From: Methylobacterium organophilum
GTDB taxonomy: Bacteria > Pseudomonadota > Alphaproteobacteria > Rhizobiales > Beijerinckiaceae
Direction of reading: 5' to 3'
DNA: 64,000 nt
NCBI RefSeq assembly: GCF_022179465.1
Contig: NZ_BPQV01000004.1
Location: 310,001 to 374,000 of the forward strand
Below the pieces are notes generated by a model. That model saw nothing but the letters and a program-made list of their open reading frames with translations. It was not told the origin of the DNA and searched no databases. Both the position numbers and the translations under genes were made by a program. The first letter of the stretch is position 1; each line of letters begins with the position of its first letter. Shown piece after piece: positions 17,823-26,501 of the stretch.

Positions 17823-18415
17823 CGACCCCCAAGAACGTCCTGTACGTCTACTGCCATCCCCTGCCGGAGAGCTTCCACGCGGCGATCCGCGAGGCGGCGC
17901 TGGCGGGGCTGCGGGAGGCCGGGCACCGGGTCGACCTGCTCGACCTCTACGCGGAGGGCTTCGATCCCGTTCTCTCGGCGGAGGGGCGGCGCCACTACCA
18001 CGACACCGCCGTGAACCGGCGCGGGCTCGAAGCCTACGTGGCCCGGCTCCAGGCGGCGGAGGTGCTGGTGGTGCAATTCCCGACCTGGTGCTTCGGGCCG
18101 CCGGCCATGCTGAAGGGCTTCGTCGACCGGCTGATGATGCCCGGCGTCGCCTTCGACATGTCGGATCCGCGCCATGTGCGCCCGATCCTCGACAGCCTGA
18201 AGCGGATCGTCGGCGTGGTGACCTATGGCCGGCCGCGCTGGATGGCGCTCGCCATGCAGGATCCGCCGCGCCGGCTGGTGACGCGCTACCTGCGCTGGTT
18301 CGCGGCTTCGCGGGCGCGGGCCGACTACCTCGCCCTCTACCACATGAACGTGGCGACCGACGCCAAGCGCCGCGCCTTCCTGGAGAAGGTGCGGTTGAAG
18401 ATGTCGAGACTGTAG
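17819..18415 (+). CDS. NAD(P)H-dependent flavodoxin-fold oxidoreductase
   Basis: A 198-residue Flavodoxin_2/quinone-reductase-type protein. The phosphate loop is CHPLPESFHAAI, and the flavin ring contact is in QFPTWCFGPPAMLKGFVDR. It ends the plus-strand run and is coupled to the FAD gene (ATGA). It could pass electrons to the Rieske enzyme, which otherwise lacks a reductase here, or reduce a ring product. That is inference. Confidence 0.87.
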   Translation: MTTPKNVLYVYCHPLPESFHAAIREAALAGLREAGHRVDLLDLYAEGFDPVLSAEGRRHYHDTAVNRRGLEAYVARLQAAEVLVVQFPTWCFGPPAMLKGFVDRLMMPGVAFDMSDPRHVRPILDSLKRIVGVVTYGRPRWMALAMQDPPRRLVTRYLRWFAASRARADYLALYHMNVATDAKRRAFLEKVRLKMSRL

Positions 18416-18844
18416 GAGGCTGTCGCGGGAGACCGCGGCGGAAGCGGCCCAAGGCGGGGCATGTCGCGTGTTCGAAGTCGCGCCGTATCGGCCGCTTCTG
18501 CGCCCCTGGGAGCCGCTTCCGTCCGGTGGCTCGTGTCGCTTGCCGCTAGGCTTCGGGCCGAACCGGTTCCGAAGTGGTCGTGACGGCTTTTTGCTGCGGT
18601 GGAGTCATTCCTGTCTCCCTCAGCGTCTTTCCACGCGGGCAGGATCGATCTGCCCTGCGGATGTGCTTGCATCGCGAAGCACAGGGAAATACTGCGTCCG
18701 CCTCTCCGAAGCGTCAACCCCGAATTCGCGCCGAGCTTGATCGAATTGGCTCGCACGAATTCGTTTTCGCACCGCATCCTTTGCCGCTCAAGCACTTGCA
18801 CCCGACACGGACGCGGCGCAAAAATTTCCGGAGAGACCGATGTC
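18416..18844. other. Convergent intergenic region
   Basis: 429 bases lie between two converging units. An imperfect inverted repeat (GCGGAAGCGGCC at 18438-18449 and GGCCGCTTCTGC at 18490-18501, 11 of 12) may form a long-loop hairpin at the end of the oxygenase run. I see no credible gene. Confidence 0.5.
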
Positions 18845-19354
18845 CTATGGCGCCCGTTCCAGGAACTGATTCTTTACGAGATACCGGATGCCGCGGTCGA
18901 AGGACTCGTCGGTGTTGCCGCGCAGGTCGACGCTGTAGGCCCGCTCGGGGGCCTCGTCCTGGAGCGGCTTCACGTAGACGTTGATGTTGAGGATGAGGTT
19001 GGAGACCTTCTGCACCTCGCCGATCACGGCGGCCTGCGCGCCCAGGCTCTTGGCCGCCGCCTCGGCGCAGCCGCCGCAGGCGCGCAGGTCCTTGCCCGCG
19101 AGATCCTCGGCGACGCTCTCCGTCGGGACCAGGGTGTAGCGGCCGCTCTCCGTCAGCAGCTTGCGGAACGCGTCCCCGGTGCGCTTGAGCCGGGCGAGAT
19201 CCTCCTCGGTCGGCGGCGTCGGGGCGCCCCGGGCGAACTGGAAGTCGAACACGGCGAGCTTTTCCGACTCGGCCCGGGCCACGCCGACCGCGAGGCCGAG
19301 GGCGAGCAGGGAGACGGCGAGGGCGGCGGACGGGCGCGGTCGGCGCGGCGTCAT
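18845..19354 (-). CDS. Secreted DUF2380/DUF3280-type protein
   Basis: A 169-residue exported protein. The signal peptide (SAALAVSLLALGLAVGVARA) is followed by KLAVFDFQFARG, the start typical of DUF2380/DUF3280-like proteins. The domain also carries GKDLRACGGCAEAAAKSLGAQAAVIGEVQKVS and a conserved end, DRGIRYLVKNQFL. In other methylotrophs such proteins turn up near quinoprotein dehydrogenase genes and their binding-protein partners. Here it follows the chemoreceptor/binding-protein fusion by 99 bases on the same strand. Function unknown. Confidence 0.8.
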   Translation of the reverse strand: MTPRRPRPSAALAVSLLALGLAVGVARAESEKLAVFDFQFARGAPTPPTEEDLARLKRTGDAFRKLLTESGRYTLVPTESVAEDLAGKDLRACGGCAEAAAKSLGAQAAVIGEVQKVSNLILNINVYVKPLQDEAPERAYSVDLRGNTDESFDRGIRYLVKNQFLERAP

Positions 19355-19453
19355 GGGGTTGCTCCTGGGATCCGGGACGCGGGTCGAGGCCCGCCCATCC
19401 CAGGGGCAACGCCCGAGACGCCCCGATGGCCCCCCGAATGCCCCGACGCCCCT

Positions 19454-21190
19454 TCAGGCCGCCGGCCGCAGGTCGGACAGAAGGGAGAGGGTCGGGGGGT
19501 GGCCCGTCCACGCGGTGTAAGCGGCGGCGAGTTCCGCGGCGCCGCGCAGGGATCCCGGCTCGTCCCGGTAGCCGTGGCTGCCGGAGATCGCAGCGCCCTG
19601 CCAGGTCCGCTCGATCGCCGCGCGCTGGGGCGTGGTGCAGAAGCGCTCGATGAAGGCGTCGGCCGCCATCAGCAACCGGCAGGAGGAGGGGTGATCGGCC
19701 ACCGCCGCCGCGTAGTACCAGGGCGCCGGGGCGAGGTTGCCGGGGACGATCTCGATGCGGCCGCGCCAGGGACTGTCCGGGCTGGTGCAGGCCCAGTGCA
19801 TGATCGGCGCGTCGATGGCGAAGGCGTCGACCACCCCATCGGCCAGGGCGTCGTGGATGCGGCCCTGATCGGTCATCGGCACGAGGCTGCCCAGCGTCGC
19901 CACGCGCCGCCCCTTGGCGTGGAGATTCTGCGCCCAGCGCAGGCCCACCGTCTCCAGGGTGGCGTAGGCGCCGGGATCGTTGATGATGCCCAGGGTGCGC
20001 CCATCGAGGTCCGCATGGCTGCGGATGCGCGTGTCGCCCGCCCGCCGCGCCAGCACGTAGTGGAGATAGGTGTAGGCGCGGGAATAGGCGATGCCCTCGT
20101 AGGCCGCGCTCGGGGCGAGGGCCGACCAGACGATGTCCACGGGCGGCTCGCCCGCCTTCGGCCCCGCCTCCAGCAGCTCGGTGCACTGGTCCCAGGGGCA
20201 TTCGACGAACTGCGCCCTGACGCCGAGATGGTCGGCGAAGGCCTTGGCGTAGTCGATGTCGAGGCCGATGAGGGGCGCGCCGGGCTGGAGCCGGAAGGAG
20301 AGGCCCTTGAAGGCGGGCTCCACGGCGATGCGCAGCACGCCGCGGGCGCGTACGTCGTCGAGCCGGTCGTAGCCCGGCGGCAGGCGGGCGAGCCCGTGCC
20401 GGGCGAGGTCCGGGCCTGACCCGCCCTCCGCCGCCGCGAGCGTGTCCGCGGCGAGGGCCAGGGCACGGCCGGCCTTGGCCTCGGTGCGGTCGATGCAGGC
20501 CTGCATGGCCCCGAGCGCCTCGCCGATGGTGGCGTTGCTCATGCTGATCGCCGCCAGCTCGTTGCCGACGCCGCCGAGCAGATCCTCGATGCGGTCGGCG
20601 GTGGCCCGCACCGCGCCGCCGAGCCCGTCGAGGGCCCGGTCGGTGGAGCTGCGAAGGGCCCGGAGCTCGGTGCGCACGTCGGAGAAGTCGATCACGGAGG
20701 CGGCGTTGCGGGCGCTCTCGCGGGTCTGTTCGGCGAGCGCCCGCACCTCCTGCGCCACCACGGCGAAGCCGCGGCCATGCTCCCCGGCCCGGGCCGCCTC
20801 GATGGTGGCGTTGAGCGAGAGCATGCGGATCGTGGCGCCGATGCCGTCGATGACGGTGACGATGCGGGCCGCCTCCGCCGCCTTGGCGTCGATGCGCGCG
20901 CCGATCCGCTCGACCTCCGCCGTGATGGCGTTCATCGCCTCGGCCACCGCGCCGACCAGCTCGCCGCGCAGCCGCTCGGCGGTGCCGGCGGCGGTGTCGC
21001 GCCCGACGCTGCCGCGGGTGGCGGCGAGCGAGGCCTCGACGCCCGCGCTCTGACGGCGGATCTCGCGGGTGAAGCCGCCGGCCTGGCCATTGGCCCGCGC
21101 CGCGTGCCGCAGCAGCGTCCCGACGCCCGCCAGACCCTCGGCACAGACGCGCGCGCCCTCATCGGCGGGGCGGGACGGGTCATGCTCCAT
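19454..21190 (-). CDS. Soluble chemoreceptor-like domain fused to a solute-binding domain
   Basis: A 578-residue protein with an unusual domain order. Residues about 60-240 form a coiled-coil MCP signalling module whose conserved tip is [19 protein letters not shown], followed by [15 protein letters not shown]. Residues about 275-545 form an SBP_bac_3 solute-binding domain ([43 protein letters not shown]). I see no signal peptide, transmembrane helix or HAMP domain. The binding domain should therefore be cytoplasmic and lie after the signalling module, the reverse of a normal chemoreceptor. ATG 21190 has GGAG 7 bases upstream; a TTG lies two codons earlier. Confidence 0.85.
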   Translation of the reverse strand: MEHDPSRPADEGARVCAEGLAGVGTLLRHAARANGQAGGFTREIRRQSAGVEASLAATRGSVGRDTAAGTAERLRGELVGAVAEAMNAITAEVERIGARIDAKAAEAARIVTVIDGIGATIRMLSLNATIEAARAGEHGRGFAVVAQEVRALAEQTRESARNAASVIDFSDVRTELRALRSSTDRALDGLGGAVRATADRIEDLLGGVGNELAAISMSNATIGEALGAMQACIDRTEAKAGRALALAADTLAAAEGGSGPDLARHGLARLPPGYDRLDDVRARGVLRIAVEPAFKGLSFRLQPGAPLIGLDIDYAKAFADHLGVRAQFVECPWDQCTELLEAGPKAGEPPVDIVWSALAPSAAYEGIAYSRAYTYLHYVLARRAGDTRIRSHADLDGRTLGIINDPGAYATLETVGLRWAQNLHAKGRRVATLGSLVPMTDQGRIHDALADGVVDAFAIDAPIMHWACTSPDSPWRGRIEIVPGNLAPAPWYYAAAVADHPSSCRLLMAADAFIERFCTTPQRAAIERTWQGAAISGSHGYRDEPGSLRGAAELAAAYTAWTGHPPTLSLLSDLRPAA

Positions 21191-21332
21191 CGGCAACTCC
21201 AGCAGGCCAGCAGATCTCTCGCGGCCAAGCTTGCCGAAGCCGGCTTAAGTCTCTGCTAAACCGAACAAAACAAGCCGACTGAGTTTTCGGCAGCGACTGC
21301 CTCGGAAGCAGGCGTGGCTGCGCGCGCGGCGT

Positions 21333-22409
21333 TCATTTGCCGCTCACGGCGGCAGGCGAGAGAGATCCGGAGCGGTCCGGCGCCGGGTCGAGCCAGCCGA
21401 GCACCGCGCCGCGCAGACCGGCGAGCCAGGCCGGCATGGCGCCGACGCCGTCGCCCACGACCACGGTCGCTGTCATGCCGGCCACCAGCGTCACCTCGGG
21501 GGGCACGTGGTCGATGCGGATGCGCACCGGCACCCGCTGGGCGAGCCGGACCCAGGTATAGACGGGATCGACGTTCGGCAGGCCCTGCGTGCTCGGCGCG
21601 GCATTGGCCGTGGCGATGCCGAGCGTGATGCTCTCCACCGTCCCCCGCAGATGCGCCGCATAGCCCATCAGCGCCATCTCGGCGGGGGCGCCGGCGCGGA
21701 TGCCGGCCATCTTGGTCTCCTCGAAATAGCCGTCGACCCAGAAGGAATCGGTGTCGATCACCCGCACGTTCGGGCTGCCGGTGGAAGCGTAGTCGCCGAC
21801 GCGCAGCAGCAGGTTGGTGACGCGCCCGTTCACGGTGGAGCGCACCTGCGTGCGCTCCAGATTCACCTTGGCCTGGGCGCGCTGGGCCTTGGCGGTGGCG
21901 AGCGCCGCCTCGGCGATCTTGGCCGTGCCGGCATATTGCTGCTTCTCCTCGACGGAGGTGGAGACGGTGGAGAGCGCCTGCCGGCGGGCGGACTGGGCCT
22001 GCTTCACCTGCAGGTCGGCCTCGCGGTTGGCGAGCTCCGCCTCGGCGGACCGGACCGCGACCTCGAAGTCGAACGGGTCGATCACGTAGAGCACGTCGCC
22101 CTTGGCCACCGGCTGGTTGTCGGCGACCCGGATCTCCACGATCTGGCCCGAGACCTGGGGCGCGATGTTGGCGACCTGCACCCGCACCCGCCCGTCCCGG
22201 GTCCAGGGCGCGGTGACGTAGAACTGCCAGACCACCACGGCCGCCACGACGGCGCAGGCGAGGATCACGGCGGTCGCGAGGAGGCGGAGGATCCGCCCCG
22301 ACCGTCCGCGCCGCGCCGGCGCCGGGCGCTCGACCGTCAGGGCCGGGGGCGCCTCGCGGGGAGCGTCCGCGGCGTCCGGACTCGCCTTGGGATCGTCCTC
22401 GTCCGCCAT
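21333..22409 (-). CDS. HlyD/AaeA-family periplasmic adaptor
   Basis: A 358-residue membrane-fusion protein. A cytoplasmic tail is followed by one TM helix (about 44-66), then a lipoyl-like half motif (APQVSGQIVEIRVADNQPVAKGDVLYVID). Next come a coiled-coil hairpin rich in Ala/Glu/Gln, the second half motif and a beta-barrel region (DTDSFWVDGYFEETKM). It joins the FUSC pump to the periplasm. The ATG overlaps the DUF1656 stop (TGATG). Homologous AaeXAB systems export aromatic carboxylic acids; the substrate here is not known. Confidence 0.9.
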   Translation of the reverse strand: MADEDDPKASPDAADAPREAPPALTVERPAPARRGRSGRILRLLATAVILACAVVAAVVVWQFYVTAPWTRDGRVRVQVANIAPQVSGQIVEIRVADNQPVAKGDVLYVIDPFDFEVAVRSAEAELANREADLQVKQAQSARRQALSTVSTSVEEKQQYAGTAKIAEAALATAKAQRAQAKVNLERTQVRSTVNGRVTNLLLRVGDYASTGSPNVRVIDTDSFWVDGYFEETKMAGIRAGAPAEMALMGYAAHLRGTVESITLGIATANAAPSTQGLPNVDPVYTWVRLAQRVPVRIRIDHVPPEVTLVAGMTATVVVGDGVGAMPAWLAGLRGAVLGWLDPAPDRSGSLSPAAVSGK

Positions 22410-22603
22410 CACACCAGCACGATCAGGAGGGCGAGGAGACAGACATAGAGCCCTGCCTCCGCCAGGGGGGCGTTCGCCACGTAGCGGCTGAACCGGATCC
22501 GCCGGAACAGCGCCCGCAACAGGATCAGGAGGGCGAAGGCGCCCAGGGCGTCGGCGACGAAGGGCGAGACGAGGATCCCGCCGATCTCGAGTTCTTGGCG
22601 CAT
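22409..22603 (-). CDS. DUF1656 (AaeX-type) small membrane protein
   Basis: A 64-residue protein with two hydrophobic helices (VADALGAFALLILLRALF and LAEAGLYVCLLALLIVLV), as in AaeX. It sits between pump and adaptor, with 2 bases to the FUSC stop and a 1-base overlap with the adaptor start. This is the standard order of these tripartite efflux operons. Confidence 0.87.
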   Translation of the reverse strand: MRQELEIGGILVSPFVADALGAFALLILLRALFRRIRFSRYVANAPLAEAGLYVCLLALLIVLV

Positions 22604-22605
22604 CG

Positions 22606-24642
22606 TCAGGAGCTTGGAAGTTCGAGCCGCCGGAAGAAGCGGCCGTGGCGCTCGACAACGCGCGAGGCGGTCGCGAGATCGCTGGCCGCGCGCGCGACCG
22701 TCATGCGGGTCGCGCGGTCCTCCGGAGCCGCCGCACGGACGAGGTCGCGGGCGACGTCGTCGAGGCTCCAGGCCTGGCCCCGGGCGAGCGCCGCCCGGGC
22801 GCGCTCGACGAGGGGCCGCAGCGCCGGCACCCGCCAGAGCAGCCGCAGCTGGGCATGGGCGCGGGCCGCGGCGGCTTCGAGCTGCGCCATGGCGAAGGCA
22901 TGGGCGAGGCTCGCCCGGCGCACGGCGCCGCTGCCGGAGTTCCAGGTTGAGAACTGCCGCAGGCGGTCCGCGTTCAGGCTGGTGCGGGTGGTGGCGTCGC
23001 CCCCCGCGCCGACCAGGGCGTCGGCGAGGTCGCGCCGGGCCTCGTCCAGGGCGAAGGCCCGGTGGCGGGCGGGCGAGATCGGCAGGACGAGGCGGACGGT
23101 GAGGAACAGGATCACCGCGGAGAGGGTGACGAGCAGGCCGTTCATGAGAACGGATTCGGGGTCGTAGCCCTGCGGATTCGCCGGGGCGAGCAGCACGGGG
23201 AAGAACACGAGCAGGATGAACCCGACGCCGAAGGTCGGCGGGTTCAGCGACAGGAAGCAGGCGACGAAGATCACCGGCGCCATGGCGATGGCGAGCAGGG
23301 GGAAGCCCTGCACCCCGTTGAGCAGGACGAACAGGACCAGCACCGCGCACAGCGCCGCCAGCGGCATGCCGATCAGCACCCCCAGGGCGAATTTCCGCGG
23401 ATCGGGATTGACCGAGGAGAGGGCGCCGGTCGCCGCCACCTGGACCAGGGCGAAGGACGTGTCGGGCAGACCCGTGGCGATGAAGAAGGAGGCGGTGAGG
23501 GCGAAGGCGATCACCACCCGGAAGGCGCCGCGCAGGGCCACCTGGAAGTCGCGATGGGTGGGCAGGGCCACGTCGCGCAGCGGCTTGCGGCCGTCGGCGA
23601 CCGCCCGCAGCCCGTCCTGCGCGAAGGTCGCCGCATTGACGAGGTCGAGGGCGCGCTGCAGCGCCATCACCTCGTCGATCGGCCGGCACCCATCGCGGAT
23701 CGCCGCATCGACCTGGTCGCGCAGGCGCAGGTCGATGGCGTCGAGCCGGGCGGGGGAGGGCGCTCCGACGCCGCCCGCGGTCACCTCCCGGAGCAGGGAC
23801 CGCGCCTCCTCGACCGCCGGGCCGGGCGAACGCAGGCGGCCATGGGCGGCGGCGAAGGCCCGGCTCGCCGCCGCCATCACGTAGAGCGCGGCGATGGCGC
23901 TGCGGGCGCCCGCGGCACGATGCTTTCCGTCGTCGAGCTCTCCCGCGATGGCGCTCGCATCGGCGCGCAGGGCCGCGACCCTGTTGATGAGGGCGGCGGC
24001 GCGCTCCGGGCCGGGATCGCCCCGGCCGATCGCCTCGGCCGCGAAGGCCTTGGTGGCGGCGAAAACCTCCGCGAGCTGCCCGCGCATGGAGCGCCAGGTG
24101 CTGGGGGAAGCGAGCGCGTCATTGATGAAGGTGATCGACACGATGCCGAGCGCGATCGCCGCGAGCCGCCCCACCGCCGCGTCGAAACCCGTCTGCGGCG
24201 CGTCGATATGGGCGAGCGCGATGATCGCGACGGTGTAGCCGGACAGCATCGCCCCATAGGCGCGGGTGTCCTGGAGGAACTGCGCGGCGAAGACGCAGAG
24301 CCCGAGCCAGAGGCCGAAGGCGACGAGGAGCAGGACCCGGTCCTGCCCGAACAGGCCGAGCATCACGATCGCGACGAGTCCGCCGAGGATCGTGCCGAGG
24401 AAGCGGTAGGCCGCCTTGGACAGGGCCTGGCCGCGCTTCGGCTGAGCCAGGATCGCCACGGTGACGGCGGCGGAGGAGGCGCTGTCCAGTTGCAGCCAGA
24501 AGCCCGCATAGAGGGCGAGCATCATGGCGAGCCAGATGCGCAGGGCGAAGGCCCAGGCGGCGGGCTTGGGCAAGACGGCGTCGATTCGGTCAAGCAGGCG
24601 GTCGGCGATGGCGGGGCGCACCCCGGCCGGGGCGCCGCTCAC
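22606..24642 (-). CDS. FUSC-family efflux pump (AaeB type)
   Basis: A 678-residue inner-membrane protein. The N-terminal TM block begins AFALRIWLAMMLALYAGFWLQLDSA, and QPKRGQALSKAAYRFLGTILGG is the FUSC hallmark. A soluble central domain follows (about 160-370). A second TM block, with ALRGAFRVVIAFALTASFFIATGLPD, repeats the fold. The GTG start overlaps the DUF4345 stop by 4 bases. It probably exports a small aromatic or acidic compound together with the next two genes. Confidence 0.9.
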   Translation of the reverse strand: MSGAPAGVRPAIADRLLDRIDAVLPKPAAWAFALRIWLAMMLALYAGFWLQLDSASSAAVTVAILAQPKRGQALSKAAYRFLGTILGGLVAIVMLGLFGQDRVLLLVAFGLWLGLCVFAAQFLQDTRAYGAMLSGYTVAIIALAHIDAPQTGFDAAVGRLAAIALGIVSITFINDALASPSTWRSMRGQLAEVFAATKAFAAEAIGRGDPGPERAAALINRVAALRADASAIAGELDDGKHRAAGARSAIAALYVMAAASRAFAAAHGRLRSPGPAVEEARSLLREVTAGGVGAPSPARLDAIDLRLRDQVDAAIRDGCRPIDEVMALQRALDLVNAATFAQDGLRAVADGRKPLRDVALPTHRDFQVALRGAFRVVIAFALTASFFIATGLPDTSFALVQVAATGALSSVNPDPRKFALGVLIGMPLAALCAVLVLFVLLNGVQGFPLLAIAMAPVIFVACFLSLNPPTFGVGFILLVFFPVLLAPANPQGYDPESVLMNGLLVTLSAVILFLTVRLVLPISPARHRAFALDEARRDLADALVGAGGDATTRTSLNADRLRQFSTWNSGSGAVRRASLAHAFAMAQLEAAAARAHAQLRLLWRVPALRPLVERARAALARGQAWSLDDVARDLVRAAAPEDRATRMTVARAASDLATASRVVERHGRFFRRLELPSS

Positions 24643-25076
24643 AGCGGGGCCTCCCGGGTGAGGTCGACGGTGGCCGGCCCCTCGTTCCAGGCGAGATGGG
24701 CGACCCGCATCTGCCAGAGGCAGAGGAGGGGCGTCACCACGAGCTCCATACCGAGGGCCGCGAGCATGGTCAGGGAGGGCACGCCGGTCAGGTAGAGGCC
24801 GAGCAGGCGGGCGAGGCCGCCCAGCACCACGACCAGGGTGAGGAAGCGGAATAGACCGGTCTTGGTCTCGATGGCCGGCACGCAGGTCCAGAACAGGATG
24901 CCGATGCCGGTGAGCAGACCCGAGAGATAGCGGAAATGGCTGTCGGCGGAGACGTTCACGGCCGGGTTGGAGCCGATCCCGTCGATGCCGAACAGCACGC
25001 CGTAGAGACCCGCCGCGACCGGAACGATCGCGGCGAGCGTCACCACGCGCTGCAGCAGGCGCCGCTCACCCTTCAT
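24639..25076 (-). CDS. DUF4345 membrane protein
   Basis: A 145-residue protein with four predicted TM helices (VVTLAAIVPVAAGLYGVLFG, YLSGLLTGIGILFWTCV, LTLVVVLGGLARLLGLYL, and one near the C-terminus). The pattern VSADSHFRYLSGLLTGIG with GLARLLGLYLTG is typical of DUF4345. It leads the efflux operon and is coupled to the pump gene. Function unknown. Confidence 0.82.
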   Translation of the reverse strand: MKGERRLLQRVVTLAAIVPVAAGLYGVLFGIDGIGSNPAVNVSADSHFRYLSGLLTGIGILFWTCVPAIETKTGLFRFLTLVVVLGGLARLLGLYLTGVPSLTMLAALGMELVVTPLLCLWQMRVAHLAWNEGPATVDLTREAPL

Positions 25077-25154
25077 ACCCCGCCCCGGTCACGCTCGGCT
25101 GTTTCGGACCTGCTCCAACACGCGAGGAAGGGCTGCGGTTCGCGGCCCCACCGC

Positions 25155-25430
25155 TCAGGCCTTCTGTTCCTTCAGGCGCTTGACGCACTTGCTGTAATAT
25201 TGCGGCCATTTCGGCCCCTGGGCCGCCTTCTCCGTGGCGGAGAGGGCGCGCCATTCGGCGCCGCATTTCTTCTGCCGCTCGCGCGCGGCGGATTGGGCGA
25301 GACTCGGCTCCTTCTTCGGTGCCGACTCGGTCGCAGCGGGAGGTACGGCCGCCGGCTCCTTGGCCTGGGCGGCACCGGAGACGAGGAGCGGGGCGGCGAG
25401 GAGCGCCGCGGCGAGAAGACGGGCAAGCAT
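25155..25430 (-). CDS. Small periplasmic protein with two conserved cysteines
   Basis: A 91-residue exported protein: signal peptide (MLARLLAAALLAAPLLVSGA, cut near AQA), a Pro/Ala/Lys linker, then RERQKKCGAEWRALSATEKA ... YYSKCVKRLK. The paired-Cys KKCxxEW...Y(Y/L)xxC module recurs in small secreted proteins of this order and recalls PsiF repeats, but I cannot assign the family firmly. Confidence 0.7.
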   Translation of the reverse strand: MLARLLAAALLAAPLLVSGAAQAKEPAAVPPAATESAPKKEPSLAQSAARERQKKCGAEWRALSATEKAAQGPKWPQYYSKCVKRLKEQKA

Positions 25431-25665
25431 GGCGGGATGGGGACTCCGGCGGGGGCCGGGCTCCCGGCCACACTCGGCATCTCAGCTCGCGCCTGCGAAA
25501 AGCGCAAGCGCGCCACGCGGCTTGCGCACGGCCTTCCCGGCCACAGGGCCTCGGATTGTCGCAGACGGCACGCGACGCCCAAGCTTGAGCGCAGCGCGGG
25601 ATCCGGGCTACTCCAGAGAAAGCGGCCCCGGACGGCATCGGGGGGCCAGCCCGGAGCCTTTGCCC

Positions 25666-26301
25666 ATGGCCTCATCGACGGGAAAACCGATCGACGTCCA
25701 TACCTGGAGCACGCCGAACGGCTGGAAGATCCCGATCATGCTGGAGGAATGCGGTCTGCCCTACCGCATCGTGCCGGTGAATATCGGCAAGGGTGAGCAG
25801 ATGGCGCCCGACTTCCTGGCGCTCTCGCCCAACAACAAGATCCCGGCCATCGTCGATCCGGAGGGGCCGGGCGGCCAGCCGATCTCGGTCTTCGAATCGG
25901 GGGCGATCCTGCAATATCTCGGGCGCAAGACCGGATGCCTCTACCCCGCGGACGAGCGGGCCCGGGTGAGCGTCGACGAGTGGCTGTTCTGGCAGGTCGG
26001 CGGCTTCGGGCCGATGCTGGGCCAGGCCCACCATTTCCGCATCTACGCCACCGAGAAGATTCCTTACGCGATCGAGCGTTTCAGCAAGGAGGCGGAACGC
26101 CTCTACGGCGTCCTCGACCGCCGGCTCGCCGATCACGAATATCTCGCCGGGGCCTATTCCATCGCCGACATCGCGGTCCTGCCCTGGGCCAAGTTCCACG
26201 AGAAGCAGGGCATCGATGCCGCCCGCCTGCCGAACGTCAAGCGCTGGCTCGACGCGGTGCTGGCCCGGCCGGCGGTGCAAAGGGGCCTGGCGGCGATCTG
26301 A
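25666..26301 (+). CDS. Glutathione S-transferase, YfcG/YghU-like
   Basis: A 211-residue GST of the disulfide-bond oxidoreductase group. The N-terminal segment DVHTWSTPNGWKIPIMLEECG carries the Thr/Asn residues that contact glutathione in YfcG-type enzymes. NNKIPAIVDPEG and SVFESGAILQYLGRK complete the glutathione site. The C-terminal domain has YLAGAYSIADIAVLPW. ATG 25666 is taken because the homologous N-terminus starts there. Stands alone, convergent with the sulfurtransferase. Confidence 0.88.
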   Translation: MASSTGKPIDVHTWSTPNGWKIPIMLEECGLPYRIVPVNIGKGEQMAPDFLALSPNNKIPAIVDPEGPGGQPISVFESGAILQYLGRKTGCLYPADERARVSVDEWLFWQVGGFGPMLGQAHHFRIYATEKIPYAIERFSKEAERLYGVLDRRLADHEYLAGAYSIADIAVLPWAKFHEKQGIDAARLPNVKRWLDAVLARPAVQRGLAAI

Positions 26302-26501
26302 CAGGCATCGTGCGCCTCGGGCAGGACGGCACCGGCGCGCTCCACGTCGACGGGCCGCAGCGCGAGAGCGCCGGGCCCGCCGGTCGCGGACCGCCCGGAG
26401 GTGATCGGGCTTCGAGCGGGACGACGCTGTGACCTTATCACACCCCTAGACTGTAAACGCGCGCACTCTGACAGCTTGAACGCGATGTCATCCGGTCCGG
26501 A

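Noticed and set aside
18337-18801. 154-codon minus-strand frame in the convergent gap
   Set aside because: Overlaps the end of the reductase gene, and its sequence has no protein-like order or start signal.
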